Assembly (NCBI RefSeq): GCF_003951095.1
Contig: NZ_QXGL01000003.1
Span: 124,001 to 188,000 of the forward strand
DNA: 64,000 nucleotides
DNA from: Bifidobacterium goeldii
GTDB taxonomy: Bacteria > Actinomycetota > Actinomycetes > Actinomycetales > Bifidobacteriaceae
Direction of reading: 5' to 3'
Each line of letters begins with the position of its first letter. The first letter of the stretch is position 1. The notes beneath the pieces are model-generated. The model was not told the DNA's origin. It was given only the letters and a program-made list of their open reading frames with translations, and searched no databases. Below are positions 17,335 to 26,792 of the stretch, in pieces. A program made the translations under genes and the position numbers.

Positions 17335-17405
17335 GGCCAGCTCCTTATAAGCTTGAAGGTAGTCGTCGGAAGCAAAAAACCCGCAGAGTTTTCCGCAACC
17401 TCCCT

Positions 17406-17411
17406 TATTAT
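17406..17411 (+). promoter_or_regulatory. -10-like hexamer of hisS, probably leaderless
   Basis: TATTAT ends eight bases before the GTG start of hisS, in an 85-base divergent intergenic region. Confidence 0.45.
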
Positions 17412-17419
17412 AGGGAACC

Positions 17420-18823
17420 GTGGCTAAAGGCGCATCTATTTCAGGATTTCCAGAGTGGCTCCCCTCTGAACGTGTTGTGGAGCAGCGTGTCATTGACACG
17501 CTACGTAGGGTTTTCGAGCTCAATGGCTTTCTCGGTATCGAGACACGCGCGGTGGAACAGGGCTCTAGTCTGCTGAAGAAAGGTGAGACCAGCAAGGAAA
17601 TTTACTTGCTGTCTCGTTTGCAGGAAGTCGGGCATGAATCCGACACTCCGATCGAAGATCGACTCGGCTTGCATTTCGATCTCACCGTGCCGCTGAGCCG
17701 GTACGTGGTCGAGCATTCTGGTGATCTTGCGTTCCCATTCAAGCGTTGGCAGATTCAAAAAGTTTGGCGTGGTGAACGCCCGCAGGAAGGTCGTTTCCGC
17801 GAGTTCGTGCAGGCTGATATTGACGTTATCGGTCAAGGTGACCTGCCTGACCACTATGAGGTTGAACTGCCGCTGGTGATGGTCTCCGCGTTGGAGCGTT
17901 TGCGCGAGTTCGGCCTGCCGAAGGCAACTGTGCACGCCAATAACCGCAAACTGTCCGAAGGCTTCTACCGCGGACTTGGCCTGACTGATATCGAAGGCGT
18001 GCTGCGCGAGATCGACAAGCTTGACAAGATCGGCGCAGACGAAGTTGCCAAACTGCTCGTCGAAGGTTGCGGTGCTAACGAAGCACAAGCGTGCGCATGC
18101 CTCGAACTCGCCGAGCTGACCGCCGCCGACGGTGCCGAACTTGCCGACAAGTTCGACGCATTGTGCGCGGCGCACAACATTGCAACCGATTCAGACGCGT
18201 ACGTGCTCGCCCGCCAAGGACTCGACACGCTCGCAATGATCGTCGACGAAGCAGCCCGCATTCGCCCAGGTTCAGTCATCGCCGACTTGAAGATCGCTCG
18301 CGGACTGGATTACTACACCGGTTCCGTTTATGAGACGTTCCTCGATGGTGCCGCATCGCTTGGTTCGATCTGCTCTGGCGGTCGTTACGACAATCTCGCC
18401 TCGCAAGGTAACCGCAAGTACCCGGGCGTGGGCCTGTCCATCGGCTTGTCGCGACTCGTGTCGTACATGCTGCACACTGCAGGCGCACACGCCAGCCGCG
18501 TCTCGCCGGCCGCCGTACTCGTCGCCGTATGGAACGAAGACGATCGCAGCCGTGCTAACCATATTGCGAACACGCTGCGCGATCGCGGTATCGCCGCCGA
18601 CGTAGCCCCCACCGCCGCTAAGCTCGGCAAGCAGATCAAATACGCTGACAAGCTTGGCATCCCATACGTGTGGTTCCCATCCGACGCATCCGATGAGAAC
18701 GCTCACGACGAAGTTAAGAACATTGTCACCGGTGAACAGATCGCAGCAGATGCGCAGTCGTGGGAGCCGGATAGTGTGTACGCCCAGCAGCAAGTCGAAA
18801 TCAAAGGAGTAGAGGAAGCATGA
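17420..18823 (+). CDS. hisS: Histidyl-tRNA synthetase
   Basis: 467-residue class II synthetase that charges tRNA-His. Motif 2 region [32 protein letters not shown], the histidine-A motif [12 protein letters not shown] and motif 3 GGRYDNL... [11 protein letters not shown] are all present, followed by the anticodon-binding domain. GTG at 17420 is the only start that keeps the conserved N-terminal [16 protein letters not shown]. The 3' end overlaps aspS by four bases (ATGA), so the two synthetase genes are translationally coupled. Confidence 0.96.
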   Translation: MAKGASISGFPEWLPSERVVEQRVIDTLRRVFELNGFLGIETRAVEQGSSLLKKGETSKEIYLLSRLQEVGHESDTPIEDRLGLHFDLTVPLSRYVVEHSGDLAFPFKRWQIQKVWRGERPQEGRFREFVQADIDVIGQGDLPDHYEVELPLVMVSALERLREFGLPKATVHANNRKLSEGFYRGLGLTDIEGVLREIDKLDKIGADEVAKLLVEGCGANEAQACACLELAELTAADGAELADKFDALCAAHNIATDSDAYVLARQGLDTLAMIVDEAARIRPGSVIADLKIARGLDYYTGSVYETFLDGAASLGSICSGGRYDNLASQGNRKYPGVGLSIGLSRLVSYMLHTAGAHASRVSPAAVLVAVWNEDDRSRANHIANTLRDRGIAADVAPTAAKLGKQIKYADKLGIPYVWFPSDASDENAHDEVKNIVTGEQIAADAQSWEPDSVYAQQQVEIKGVEEA

Positions 18824-20619
18824 GCCAGACGGCTTACAGAACACATCATGCGACCGACGTGACTGAAGCACTCGTCGGCCAGAAGGTGACGCTCGCAGGT
18901 TGGGTTGACCGTCGTCGTGACCACGGCGGTGTGGCCTTCATTGATCTTCGTGACAACACCGGCCTCGTGCAGGTCGTGATTTACGACGAAGACATGGCCC
19001 GCCCGCTGCGCTCCGAATTCGTAATCCAGGTAACCGGCGAAGTGCGCCTGCGCCCGGACGGCAACGAGAACACGCATCTGGCTACCGGCAAGATCGAAGT
19101 CGTGGCTGAGACCATCGAGATCCTCGCCAAGTCCGATGCTCTGCCGTTCCAGGTTTCCACCGCGCTCGAAAACGAGTCCGAGAATAAGCTGCCCGGCGAA
19201 GACGTGCGTTTGAAGTACCGTTACCTCGACCTGCGCCGCCCGTCCATGCAGCACAACTTGAAGCTGCGCTCCGACATGGCCAAGGCCGCTCGCCACGCGC
19301 TCGAAGAAATGGACTTCACCGAGGTTGAAACCCCGACGTTCATCAAGTCCACGCCAGAAGGCGCTCGCGACTTCCTCGTGCCGGCTCGCCTCGTGCCAGG
19401 CTCCTGGTACGCACTGCCACAGTCCCCGCAGCTGCTTAAGCAGCTGCTCATGGTCTCCGGCGTTGAGCGCTACTACCAGCTTGCCCGCTGCTACCGTGAT
19501 GAAGACTTCCGCGCTGACCGCCAGCCTGAGTTCACCCAGCTCGACATGGAAATGAGCTTCGTCGACCAGGAAGACGTGATGGCCATGGCCGAAAAGGTCA
19601 TCGCCGCCATCTGGAAGACCGCCGGTTATGAAGTCCAGCTGCCACTGCCGCGCATCACCTGGCAGGAAGCCATGGACAAGTACGGTTCCGACAAGCCGGA
19701 CCTGCGTTTCGGCAACCCGCTCGTCGAACTCACCGAATACTTCAAGAACACGCCGTTCCGCGTGTTCCAGGCGCCATACGTGGGTGCTGTCGTGTTCAAG
19801 GGCGGTGCCGCCACTCCGCGTCGTCAGTTCGACGCATGGCAGGAATGGGCCAAGCAGCGCGGCGCTAAGGGCCTCGCATACGTCGTCTTCGCTGAAGACG
19901 GCGAACTCAAGGGCCCCGTCGCCAAGAACCTCTCCGATGAAGAACGCAACGGCCTGCGCGAAGCCGTGGGTGCCGAGCCGGGCGATGCCGTATTCTTTGC
20001 AGCTGGCTCCCGCGAATCCTCCCAGCTGCTGCTGGGTGCCGTGCGTGTCGAACTCGCACGCCGCGAAGGCCTGCTCGACCCGAAGAAGTTCGCCTTCACC
20101 TGGGTTGTCGACTTCCCGCTCTTCAAGCCCACCGACGATCCAGACGACGACGATGTTGCAGTCGGCCACTCCAAGTGGACCTCCATGCACCACCCCTTCA
20201 CCATGCCATCCAAGGACTGGATCGACAAGTTTGACCAGGATCCCGAACACGCCATGTCCGACTCCTACGACATCGTCTGCAACGGTGAAGAAATGGGCGG
20301 CGGTTCCGTCCGTATCCACCGCGACGACATCCAGGATCGCGTCCTCAACGTCCTCGGCATCTCCCCAGAAGAAGCCCAAGAAAAGTTCGGCTTCCTCCTC
20401 GAAGCCTTCAAGTACGGCGCTCCGCCACACGCTGGCATCGCCCTCGGCTGGGATCGTACCGTGTCCATCCTCGCCGGTGCCGACACCATCCGCGACGTCA
20501 TCGCCTTCCCCAAGGCCGGTGGCGGCCGCGACCCGCTGACCGGCGCCCCCGCCCCGATCACAGACGAACAGAGGGCAGAGACGGGCGTCGACTACGACCC
20601 CGACGAAGACGAAAATTAA
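18820..20619 (+). CDS. aspS: Aspartyl-tRNA synthetase
   Basis: 599-residue bacterial-type class II synthetase. It has the N-terminal OB-fold anticodon domain ([22 protein letters not shown]), motif 2 ([25 protein letters not shown]), the bacterial GAD insertion (about 290-420) and motif 3 ([15 protein letters not shown]). RBS-like AAAGGAG lies inside the end of hisS, giving coupling through an ATGA overlap. The stop codon lies inside the inverted repeat that follows. Whether it is discriminating or also charges tRNA-Asn is not decidable here. Confidence 0.97.
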   Translation: MSQTAYRTHHATDVTEALVGQKVTLAGWVDRRRDHGGVAFIDLRDNTGLVQVVIYDEDMARPLRSEFVIQVTGEVRLRPDGNENTHLATGKIEVVAETIEILAKSDALPFQVSTALENESENKLPGEDVRLKYRYLDLRRPSMQHNLKLRSDMAKAARHALEEMDFTEVETPTFIKSTPEGARDFLVPARLVPGSWYALPQSPQLLKQLLMVSGVERYYQLARCYRDEDFRADRQPEFTQLDMEMSFVDQEDVMAMAEKVIAAIWKTAGYEVQLPLPRITWQEAMDKYGSDKPDLRFGNPLVELTEYFKNTPFRVFQAPYVGAVVFKGGAATPRRQFDAWQEWAKQRGAKGLAYVVFAEDGELKGPVAKNLSDEERNGLREAVGAEPGDAVFFAAGSRESSQLLLGAVRVELARREGLLDPKKFAFTWVVDFPLFKPTDDPDDDDVAVGHSKWTSMHHPFTMPSKDWIDKFDQDPEHAMSDSYDIVCNGEEMGGGSVRIHRDDIQDRVLNVLGISPEEAQEKFGFLLEAFKYGAPPHAGIALGWDRTVSILAGADTIRDVIAFPKAGGGRDPLTGAPAPITDEQRAETGVDYDPDEDEN

Positions 20620-20713
20620 ATAATGGAGCGTATATCGCCTTTCTTCAGCGCTCGGCGTACCTTCGTACGCCTTCGGCTTCAGACGGCGATCTCCGCACGC
20701 ATTATTTAATTTT
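20612..20713 (+). repeat. Long inverted repeat downstream of aspS
   Basis: Outer arms AAAATTAAATAATG and CATTATTTAATTTT are perfect complements, followed inward by a looser stem ending ATCGCC/GGCGAT. An inner hairpin GGCGTAC-CTTC-GTACGCC sits at the centre. The aspS stop codon lies in the left arm. It could act as terminator or as a DNA cruciform. Confidence 0.7.
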
Positions 20714-20840
20714 CTACGAAAACTGATCTGCAGAACGTATAGATGGGCTCGCATGGCTTCGGCCGTGTGGGCCCATCGTCGTTTTGGGACTCGCTATGCA
20801 AGTAAGATGCAGCATCACACGTAGAGCGCAGCCACAGAAC

Positions 20841-20894
20841 TCGGCCCCCTCGGCTGAGGGGGCTCCCGGCGCAGCCGGGTGGGGGAGCGTCACC
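20841..20894 (+). repeat. Composite palindromic repeat, short form (copy 1)
   Basis: 54 bp with two hairpins: CCCCCTC-GGCT-GAGGGGG and CCCGGC-GCA-GCCGGG, then TGGGGGAGCGT. The same unit is at 52888, and a variant with a different second stem is at 37672. Confidence 0.85.
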
Positions 20895-21217
20895 GCAATC
20901 GGCGCGACCACGCGTTCTACGCTCCAGAGCGCCAAGACATGAAAATCAACATAGGGTAAAGCGTCTTGGCGTGGATTTATGCTGAAACGGCATTGTTGGA
21001 GGGTTTCCCATATGCCAAGAGGCCCGGTGAAAGGAATCGATTAGCGTTGCGCCTGTAATGGATGACGGTTATATAGCGGAACCCACGCGTTGAAGCGTGC
21101 CGCCGCGTGTCATCCATCAATGAGCATCCATCGCAATGCCATTGTCACCATCATCGGTTCCTAATCGTCATCACAACATCACATAGCTGGTACGCCTATA
21201 CAGACAAGGCGCAACTT
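20895..21217 (+). promoter_or_regulatory. Leader region of the ABC-F gene with nested hairpins
   Basis: No gene seen. ATGGATGAC (21058-21066) pairs with GTCATCCAT (21109-21117), enclosing a smaller CACGC/GCGTG hairpin (21084-21099). ABC-F genes are often controlled by ribosome-mediated attenuation in the leader; this arrangement would suit such control, but no leader peptide is demonstrated. Confidence 0.35.
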
Positions 21218-22870
21218 ATGCAACCAACAACGCTCACCATCAACAACATCACCTTCACCTACCCGAACACGCCGGAACCACTCTTTGAAAACATCGACGC
21301 TACATTTCCAACAGGCTGGACCGCCATCCTCGGCGATAACGGCATCGGCAAAACCACGCTGACGGCAATCATACGCGGCTCATGGAAACCCGATACGGGA
21401 ACCATCGCACCCAACCCGCATCGAATGATCATCGGACATTGCCCTCAAGACACGACCATCGCACCAGCAAACCTCGAGGATTTCACCGCCGACTGGACCC
21501 CCGAAGCAATCGCCATCCGAAACGACCTGAAACTGTGCGACGACTGGCCATACCGGTATAGCACGCTCTCCGGCGGAGAACGCAAACGCTTGCAGATCGC
21601 CTGCGCGCTGGCATCACGCCCCGACGTACTCATCCTCGACGAGCCGACGAACCACGTCGACGCCCAAACGCGTATGCATATCATCGCCGCAATGCGCCGA
21701 CACCACGGCATCGGCATCGTGATCTCACACGATACGGCGCTCATCGACGCGACCTGCAGCCGGTGCATCATCCTCACACGCCGGCATATAGGGTCGCGCA
21801 ACGTGACCGTCGCTGAAACATACCCGGGCGGGTACACGCAGACGGCTGCTGCAATGGCCATGCGCAACACAGCCGACGAATCCGCATTAGACGCGGCACG
21901 ACGTGAGACAAAACGACTGGAAATAGTCAAAACACAACGATACGCGACCGTGCAACGACTCGATTCCGCACGCCAGAGCGGCCGGCATATCAACCCCAAA
22001 GACCACGACGCGCGTGCCGCACTCAAATACGGTCGCCCCACAATCGGTGCCGCCTCGACACGGCAATACACGCAGCTTGACGGAAGACTCGCCGCAGCCC
22101 GACGGCACGCGGAAGGCCTAACAACCGCAGCCAAACGCTACGACGGTAACATCTGGCTCGACATCGAACCAAGCCACCGACGTGAAATCCTCAGACTAGA
22201 AACAGGACGCATCACCTTTGACAATCCAACTGACCAACCAACTCACAACCCAACATCTACAACGCATAAAACCAGCCGCAATGTAACAGCAGCGGACACT
22301 TCAGCATACTGCCAAGCCACGTATGCGAACAATCACATACGGCTAATGCCGCCTGACATTGCCAACGCGGAACAATCTGTTTTGATAGGCCTCATGTTCC
22401 CAACAATCTCAATCGGCCCACGTGATCATATTGCGATCACCGGGCCGAATGGCACCGGCAAGTCGACACTACTGCGAGCAATGCTCGAATGCGCTACCGA
22501 CGTGCCGCGATTAGTCATTGCACAGAATACAACCGATGATGATGCAGTTCGCGCAGTGCAACAACTACACGCTCTGCCATCCGGTACGCGATCGCAAGTA
22601 CTTGGAGCATACGCGCAGCTCAACGCCGACCCGGACCGTCTGCTTGCAGGCGGCCGCCCCTCGCCAGGTGAACTGCGCAAATTATTGCTGTGCCTAGCAT
22701 TGCCAGAACGCCCGCAGTTGATCATCATGGACGAGCCAACAAACCATCTCGACTTATCTTCCAAGAAGACACTAGCTCGTCTGTTGGCTCAATATCCAGG
22801 TGCACTCATCGTTGTCTCCCACGATGACTGGTTCCTAGACCTCGCCGGATTAAGCACGAACCATCAATAA
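21218..22870 (+). CDS. ABC-F family ATPase
   Basis: 550-residue protein with two ATP-binding cassettes and no membrane segments, the mark of the ABC-F class that acts on ribosomes. First cassette: Walker A GDNGIGKT near 39-46, signature LSGGERKR, Walker B ILILDEPTNHVD. Second: Walker A GPNGTGKS near 409, degenerate signature PSPGELRK, Walker B LIIMDEPTNHLD, H-loop VVSHDD. The linker (about 190-390) is basic and longer than in housekeeping members. Start at 21218 is chosen from AAGG at 21206 and the first strand TLTINNITFTY. Family members either tune translation or protect ribosomes from antibiotics; which applies is unknown. Confidence 0.85.
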   Translation: MQPTTLTINNITFTYPNTPEPLFENIDATFPTGWTAILGDNGIGKTTLTAIIRGSWKPDTGTIAPNPHRMIIGHCPQDTTIAPANLEDFTADWTPEAIAIRNDLKLCDDWPYRYSTLSGGERKRLQIACALASRPDVLILDEPTNHVDAQTRMHIIAAMRRHHGIGIVISHDTALIDATCSRCIILTRRHIGSRNVTVAETYPGGYTQTAAAMAMRNTADESALDAARRETKRLEIVKTQRYATVQRLDSARQSGRHINPKDHDARAALKYGRPTIGAASTRQYTQLDGRLAAARRHAEGLTTAAKRYDGNIWLDIEPSHRREILRLETGRITFDNPTDQPTHNPTSTTHKTSRNVTAADTSAYCQATYANNHIRLMPPDIANAEQSVLIGLMFPTISIGPRDHIAITGPNGTGKSTLLRAMLECATDVPRLVIAQNTTDDDAVRAVQQLHALPSGTRSQVLGAYAQLNADPDRLLAGGRPSPGELRKLLLCLALPERPQLIIMDEPTNHLDLSSKKTLARLLAQYPGALIVVSHDDWFLDLAGLSTNHQ

Positions 22871-22919
22871 ACCAGTCGCCGCCCGAGATTATCTCGTATT
22901 GCATGACCACATCGTGAAC

Positions 22920-22948
22920 ACCGGAATGCTACTAGGTAGCGTTCCGGT
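22920..22948. promoter_or_regulatory. Inverted repeat upstream of the amino acid ABC operon
   Basis: ACCGGAATGCTA pairs with TAGCGTTCCGGT (11 of 12). It ends 13 bases before the -10-like TATACT and lacks a T tract. It may be an operator for the transporter operon or the end hairpin of the ABC-F gene. Confidence 0.45.
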
Positions 22949-22961
22949 AACACGATGCCGT

Positions 22962-22967
22962 TATACT
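22962..22967 (+). promoter_or_regulatory. -10-like hexamer of gluA, probably leaderless
   Basis: TATACT ends eight bases before ATG 22976, and no Shine-Dalgarno sequence is present. Confidence 0.5.
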
Positions 22968-22975
22968 GACCGACC

Positions 22976-23776
22976 ATGTCAGAGAAACAAGAAGAAACCA
23001 TGCGCCCAGTGGCGCCCCTTGCCCCGGGTGATGAGCCCGGTCGTCCGCTCGTTGAGCTCACCCACGTCGAAAAGCACTTCGGCGATCTGCACGTCCTCAA
23101 AGACATCAACCTCACCGTCAACAAGGGTGAAGTACTCGTTGTTGTTGGCCCGTCTGGCTCTGGTAAGTCAACCATGTGCCGCACAATCAACCGTCTCGAA
23201 ACCATCGACTCTGGCGATATTCGCATTGATGGCAAGCCGCTGCCGCAGGAAGGCAAAGAACTTGCAAACCTGCGCGCCGAAGTCGGCATGGTATTCCAGT
23301 CGTTTAACCTGTTCGCCAACAAAAGCATTCTCGACAACGTCACCTTGGCGCCCATCAAGGTACGCCACATGAACAAAACCGAAGCAGAACACCTCGCGAT
23401 GGATCTGCTCGCCCGTGTTGGTGTCGATTCCCAGGCGCGCAAAATGCCCTCGCAGCTTTCCGGCGGCCAGCAGCAGCGTGTCGCAATCGCTCGCGCTCTT
23501 GCCATGAAGCCAAAAGTCATGCTGTTCGATGAGCCAACCTCCGCACTCGACCCGGAAATGGTCAACGAAGTGCTCGACGTGATGGTTGAGCTTGCACATG
23601 AAGGCATGACCATGATCTGCGTCACCCACGAGATGGGATTCGCGCGCAAAGCCGCCGATCGCATCGTATTCATGGCCGACGGTCAGATTCTTGAACAGAA
23701 CACGCCTGACGAATTCTTCGAGCACCCGAAGACCGATCGTGCCAAGGACTTCCTCTCGAAGATCCTCACCCACTGA
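22976..23776 (+). CDS. gluA: Polar amino acid ABC transporter ATPase (GluA/GlnQ-like)
   Basis: 266-residue ABC ATPase. Walker [11 protein letters not shown]-loop VFQSFNLF, signature LSGGQQQR, Walker [15 protein letters not shown] and H-loop VTHE are intact. It belongs to the polar amino acid family; the following binding protein and two permeases match the actinobacterial gluABCD glutamate importer in order and type. A 20-residue extra N-terminus precedes the first strand. The start is next to the -10 hexamer, so the operon mRNA is probably leaderless. Confidence 0.92.
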   Translation: MSEKQEETMRPVAPLAPGDEPGRPLVELTHVEKHFGDLHVLKDINLTVNKGEVLVVVGPSGSGKSTMCRTINRLETIDSGDIRIDGKPLPQEGKELANLRAEVGMVFQSFNLFANKSILDNVTLAPIKVRHMNKTEAEHLAMDLLARVGVDSQARKMPSQLSGGQQQRVAIARALAMKPKVMLFDEPTSALDPEMVNEVLDVMVELAHEGMTMICVTHEMGFARKAADRIVFMADGQILEQNTPDEFFEHPKTDRAKDFLSKILTH

Positions 23777-23806
23777 ACCGTTCATAACGACAGTGAGGCA
23801 ATACTG

Positions 23807-24643
23807 ATGACATTACGACCAAGTATCAAACGCGCGTTTACGCGCACAGTGGCAGCGCTCGCAGCGCTCGCCTGCACCTTCTCACTCGCTGCTTGCGGCG
23901 CAGATGAGGAAGGCAAAATCCGTATCGGTATCAAATTCGACCAGCCAGGCCTCGGTTTTAAAAAGTCTGGCACGTACGTCGGTTTTGATGTGGACGTAGC
24001 CAAGTACATCGCTAAGAAGCTCGGCTATTCTGAAGATGAGATCATCTGGAAGGAAGCGCCAAGTAAGCAGCGTGAAGCCATGCTGCAAAACGGTGACGTT
24101 GACATGATTCTCGCCACTTATTCGATTACCGATGAGCGCAAGAAAGCAGTCTCGTTTGCCGGCCCATATTTTGTTGCTGGCCAAGACCTGCTGGTACGCA
24201 AAGATGATCATTCGATTAAAGGCCCAGAAGATCTGAACGGTAAGCGTTTGTGCTCCGTAACCGGCTCCACCTCGGCGGCGACCGTCAAGGAGAAGTTCGC
24301 CTCTGAAGTACAGCTGATGGAACAGCCTGGTTATGCTGAATGCGCAACCGCACTGTTCTCCGGCATTGTTGACGCCGTCACCACCGACGACATTATTCTG
24401 GCAGGCTTGGCTTCCGCATCGCGCGGCAAACTGCGCGTAGTCGGTAAGCCGTTCACGCAGGAATACTATGGCGTGGGCATTAAGAAGGGCGATACCAAGT
24501 TCGCAGCGCAAATCAACAATGCGATTGTTGACATGATTCAGGATGGCTCATGGCAGCGCGCGATCAGCGACAATACGGCTGGCACGTCATACACGCCGGA
24601 TGTGCGCTACAACCCGCCGACACCGAACGAGGGGGAGGAGTGA
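23807..24643 (+). CDS. gluB: Amino acid ABC transporter substrate-binding lipoprotein (GluB-like)
   Basis: 278-residue extracellular binding protein of SBP family 3. The basic N-region and hydrophobic stretch end in the lipobox LAACG, so it is lipid-anchored. IRIGIKFDQPGLGFKK, YVGFDVDVAKYIA and MLQNGDVDMILATYSIT are typical glutamate/glutamine-binding motifs. GAGG precedes the ATG. It delivers substrate to the two permeases downstream. Ligand identity (glutamate likely) is inferred from family and gene order. Confidence 0.92.
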   Translation: MTLRPSIKRAFTRTVAALAALACTFSLAACGADEEGKIRIGIKFDQPGLGFKKSGTYVGFDVDVAKYIAKKLGYSEDEIIWKEAPSKQREAMLQNGDVDMILATYSITDERKKAVSFAGPYFVAGQDLLVRKDDHSIKGPEDLNGKRLCSVTGSTSAATVKEKFASEVQLMEQPGYAECATALFSGIVDAVTTDDIILAGLASASRGKLRVVGKPFTQEYYGVGIKKGDTKFAAQINNAIVDMIQDGSWQRAISDNTAGTSYTPDVRYNPPTPNEGEE

Positions 24644-24644
24644 G

Positions 24645-25322
24645 ATGAACGGATTCCTTGAACTCTTCAGCCAATACGACGTATTCGGCGCGTTCCTGGT
24701 CAACATTGAGTTGACCTTGTGGTCTGCACTGTTCTCGCTCGTGCTCGGCGTGATTCTTGTGATGATGCGTATTTCGCCGATTTCCTCACTGCGAGGGGTT
24801 GCTGGCGCATACGTTGAACTGTTTAAAAACCTGCCGTTGACGATCATCATGGTCTTCATGGTGCTTGGCGCCTACGCGCAGTTGAAACTCAGCTTCTCGG
24901 ACACGTTCGCGACGAACTTCTTCTGGCTGGCCGTCACCGGCCTGTCACTGTACACGGCCGCATTCGTATGTGAATCATTGCGAAGTGGTATCAACACGGT
25001 GCCGCTCGGCCAAGCTGAGGCGGCGCGTGCACTGGGCTTGAGCTTCATGCAGTCGGCTACGCAGATCATTCTGCCGCAGGCATTCCGCGGCTCGGTGGCG
25101 CCTCTTGGCAACACGTTGATCGCATTGTTGAAGAACTCAACCGTGGCAGCTGCTGCATCAGTGTCGACAGAAACGTCATCGCTGATGAGCTCGATGATCG
25201 AATTCCGCCCGGATGTGATTATTCAAATCTTCCTGATTTTCGCATTCGGATACGTGATTCTGATTATTCCGATCGGCATGCTCACCACGTATTTGTCCAA
25301 CAAGCTCGCTGTCAGGAGGTGA
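24645..25322 (+). CDS. gluC: Amino acid ABC transporter permease (GluC-like)
   Basis: 225-residue inner membrane permease of the HisM family with about five transmembrane segments. The EAA loop reads EAARALGLSFMQSATQIILPQAF. ATG 24645 starts right after the gluB stop and has GGGGGAGGAG at spacing 4; the longer frame to 24543 lies inside gluB. It pairs with the next permease. Confidence 0.92.
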   Translation: MNGFLELFSQYDVFGAFLVNIELTLWSALFSLVLGVILVMMRISPISSLRGVAGAYVELFKNLPLTIIMVFMVLGAYAQLKLSFSDTFATNFFWLAVTGLSLYTAAFVCESLRSGINTVPLGQAEAARALGLSFMQSATQIILPQAFRGSVAPLGNTLIALLKNSTVAAAASVSTETSSLMSSMIEFRPDVIIQIFLIFAFGYVILIIPIGMLTTYLSNKLAVRR

Positions 25323-25328
25323 TTTCGG

Positions 25329-26564
25329 ATGGCTGATACTTCAAATTCTGTACTGTTCGACGCACCCGGCCCGAAGGGGCGTCGTACCATCCGCATCGCC
25401 AACTGGATTGCTGGCGTGATTTTTGCGATTGTGCTCGTGTTGATTTTGATGCGACTGCACAATCCGCCGCAAGGTGAGAATCAGCTCAGCTGGGAGTTGT
25501 GGAAGCCTGCTATCGAACATGAAGCGTGGACGGACTTCTACCTGCCAGGCTTGTGGGCGACGATTCGCGCGACTGTTGTCGCTGTGATTGGCGCTGTCGC
25601 ATTCGGACTCGTCTTCGGTGTTGGCCGACTGCTGCCGAACGTGGTCATTCGTTCGATTTCTGCGGTGATTGTTGAGTTCTGCCGTGCAGTGCCTGTGCTG
25701 CTGCTCATGATTTTCTTCTGGCGTTGGTTCGCGTTTGCTGGCATGCCTAGCCCCTCATACTGGGCGGTTGTGCTCGCCCTCGTGTTGTACAACGGTTCCG
25801 TTGTGGCTGAGTTGGTGCGTTCTGGCGTGGGTAATCTGCCGAACGGTCAGCGTGAAGCTGCAGTGGCGTTGGGCTTGACGGAAACACAGTCGTTGATGAT
25901 GGTTGAAGTGCCGCAGGCCGTGTACGCTATGCTGCCGGCTGCAGTTACGCAGCTGGTGGTGGTGTTGAAGGATACTGCACTCGGCTCGATTATCATGTAC
26001 ACCGATTTGCTGCAGGAGTCTCGTCGACTCGGTTCGATGTACTTCAACATTTTGCAAACGCTGGTTATGGCCGCAGTGATTTACTTCATCGCCTGCTGGC
26101 TGTTGTCGCGTTTGGCTGAATGGCTGCCGGAGCGTATGCAGCAGCGTACGGCGGCTCCTGCTGAGCCGGAACCGGTTGCGCCGATCGCTATCATGGACCC
26201 CTCGAACGTTAACCAGATCGCAGTGGCGAAGGAAGTTGCTGAACTGCCGCTTGGCGGTACGCCGCGTAAGTATCACGTGCATCATCGTGGTACGAACGCT
26301 TCGATTCGTAACTGGCGTCGTACGCGCTACGAGCAGGGTTACGATGAGACGCATCCTGAGTCGCAGATCGACCCGGCTACTGGCGAATTCCCCGCTTTCC
26401 GCAAGCCAGGGGAGGGAGCCGGCAAGCCTAAGGCACACAAGCCTAAGTCAGATGAGAACAACAGTGGTCATAGCGACCCAATGCCTGAGCACAATCCAGT
26501 GTTCAAACATGGCAATAATGTAGGCAAAGGGCGCCCTGATCTAGGCGGTAAGCCAAAGATCTGA
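25329..26564 (+). CDS. gluD: Amino acid ABC transporter permease (GluD-like) with long tail
   Basis: 411-residue permease. Residues about 1-265 are the HisM-type membrane domain with the EAA loop REAAVALGLTETQSLMMVEVPQAV. The remaining 140 or so residues are an extra hydrophilic tail with Arg/His/Lys-rich and Gly/Pro-rich stretches (HVHHRGTNASIRNWRRTRYE, later KPKAHKPKS), which the usual GluD of about 270 residues lacks. AGGAGGTGA overlaps the end of gluC. A strong terminator follows. The tail should be cytoplasmic and could bind nucleic acid, ATPase or regulators; no known domain is recognised. Confidence 0.9.
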   Translation: MADTSNSVLFDAPGPKGRRTIRIANWIAGVIFAIVLVLILMRLHNPPQGENQLSWELWKPAIEHEAWTDFYLPGLWATIRATVVAVIGAVAFGLVFGVGRLLPNVVIRSISAVIVEFCRAVPVLLLMIFFWRWFAFAGMPSPSYWAVVLALVLYNGSVVAELVRSGVGNLPNGQREAAVALGLTETQSLMMVEVPQAVYAMLPAAVTQLVVVLKDTALGSIIMYTDLLQESRRLGSMYFNILQTLVMAAVIYFIACWLLSRLAEWLPERMQQRTAAPAEPEPVAPIAIMDPSNVNQIAVAKEVAELPLGGTPRKYHVHHRGTNASIRNWRRTRYEQGYDETHPESQIDPATGEFPAFRKPGEGAGKPKAHKPKSDENNSGHSDPMPEHNPVFKHGNNVGKGRPDLGGKPKI

Positions 26565-26597
26565 CCTTAAGCGCGTTCAAAGCACGTCACGCCTGTT

Positions 26598-26636
26598 GAG
26601 CCCCGATTCGGTGTATGTTCTTCCGAATCGGGGCTC
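26598..26636 (+). terminator. Terminator of the gluABCD operon
   Basis: GAGCCCCGATTCGG and its perfect complement with an 11-base loop, 33 bases after the gluD stop. Confidence 0.8.
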
Positions 26637-26675
26637 ACTGGTATTTAAAGTCCCACTGGCATTTAAGTAAAGAAT

Positions 26676-26690
26676 GTTCACTACGTGAAC
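26676..26690. promoter_or_regulatory. Palindrome upstream of the peptide-binding protein
   Basis: GTTCAC-TAC-GTGAAC is a perfect 6-3-6 palindrome 103 bases before the gene start. It is of operator size; the regulator is unknown. Confidence 0.45.
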
Positions 26691-26722
26691 GCTCACTGCG
26701 CATATGCAATTCTACGGTGCTA

Positions 26723-26737
26723 GATTGGCGGCCAATC
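26723..26737. promoter_or_regulatory. Second palindrome, overlapping a -10-like TAGATT
   Basis: GATTGGC-G-GCCAATC is a perfect 7-1-7 palindrome that overlaps TAGATT (26721-26726). A protein bound here could block transcription. The following 40 bases contain a repeated TCCGCGGG. Confidence 0.45.
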
Positions 26738-26792
26738 CGCGGGGGAGAAGATCCGCGGGAAGCGAGATGAGTTATGGAGAGGAAGACCACTC

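Noticed and set aside
16396-17427. Long plus-strand ORF opposite the DUF349 gene
   Set aside because: Ser/Leu/Arg-rich product with no motifs, lying fully antisense to a conserved helical protein: a shadow frame.
15910-17595. DUF349 gene read from the longest frame (561 residues)
   Set aside because: The extra 87 residues overlap the divergent hisS start and have shadow-like composition; AAGGAGC points to ATG 17334.
18703-20754. 683-residue minus-strand ORF opposite aspS
   Set aside because: Mirror of the codon usage of aspS; no family motifs.
22864-23673. Minus-strand ORF opposite gluA
   Set aside because: Ser/Arg/Met-rich shadow; gluA on the plus strand has all ABC motifs.
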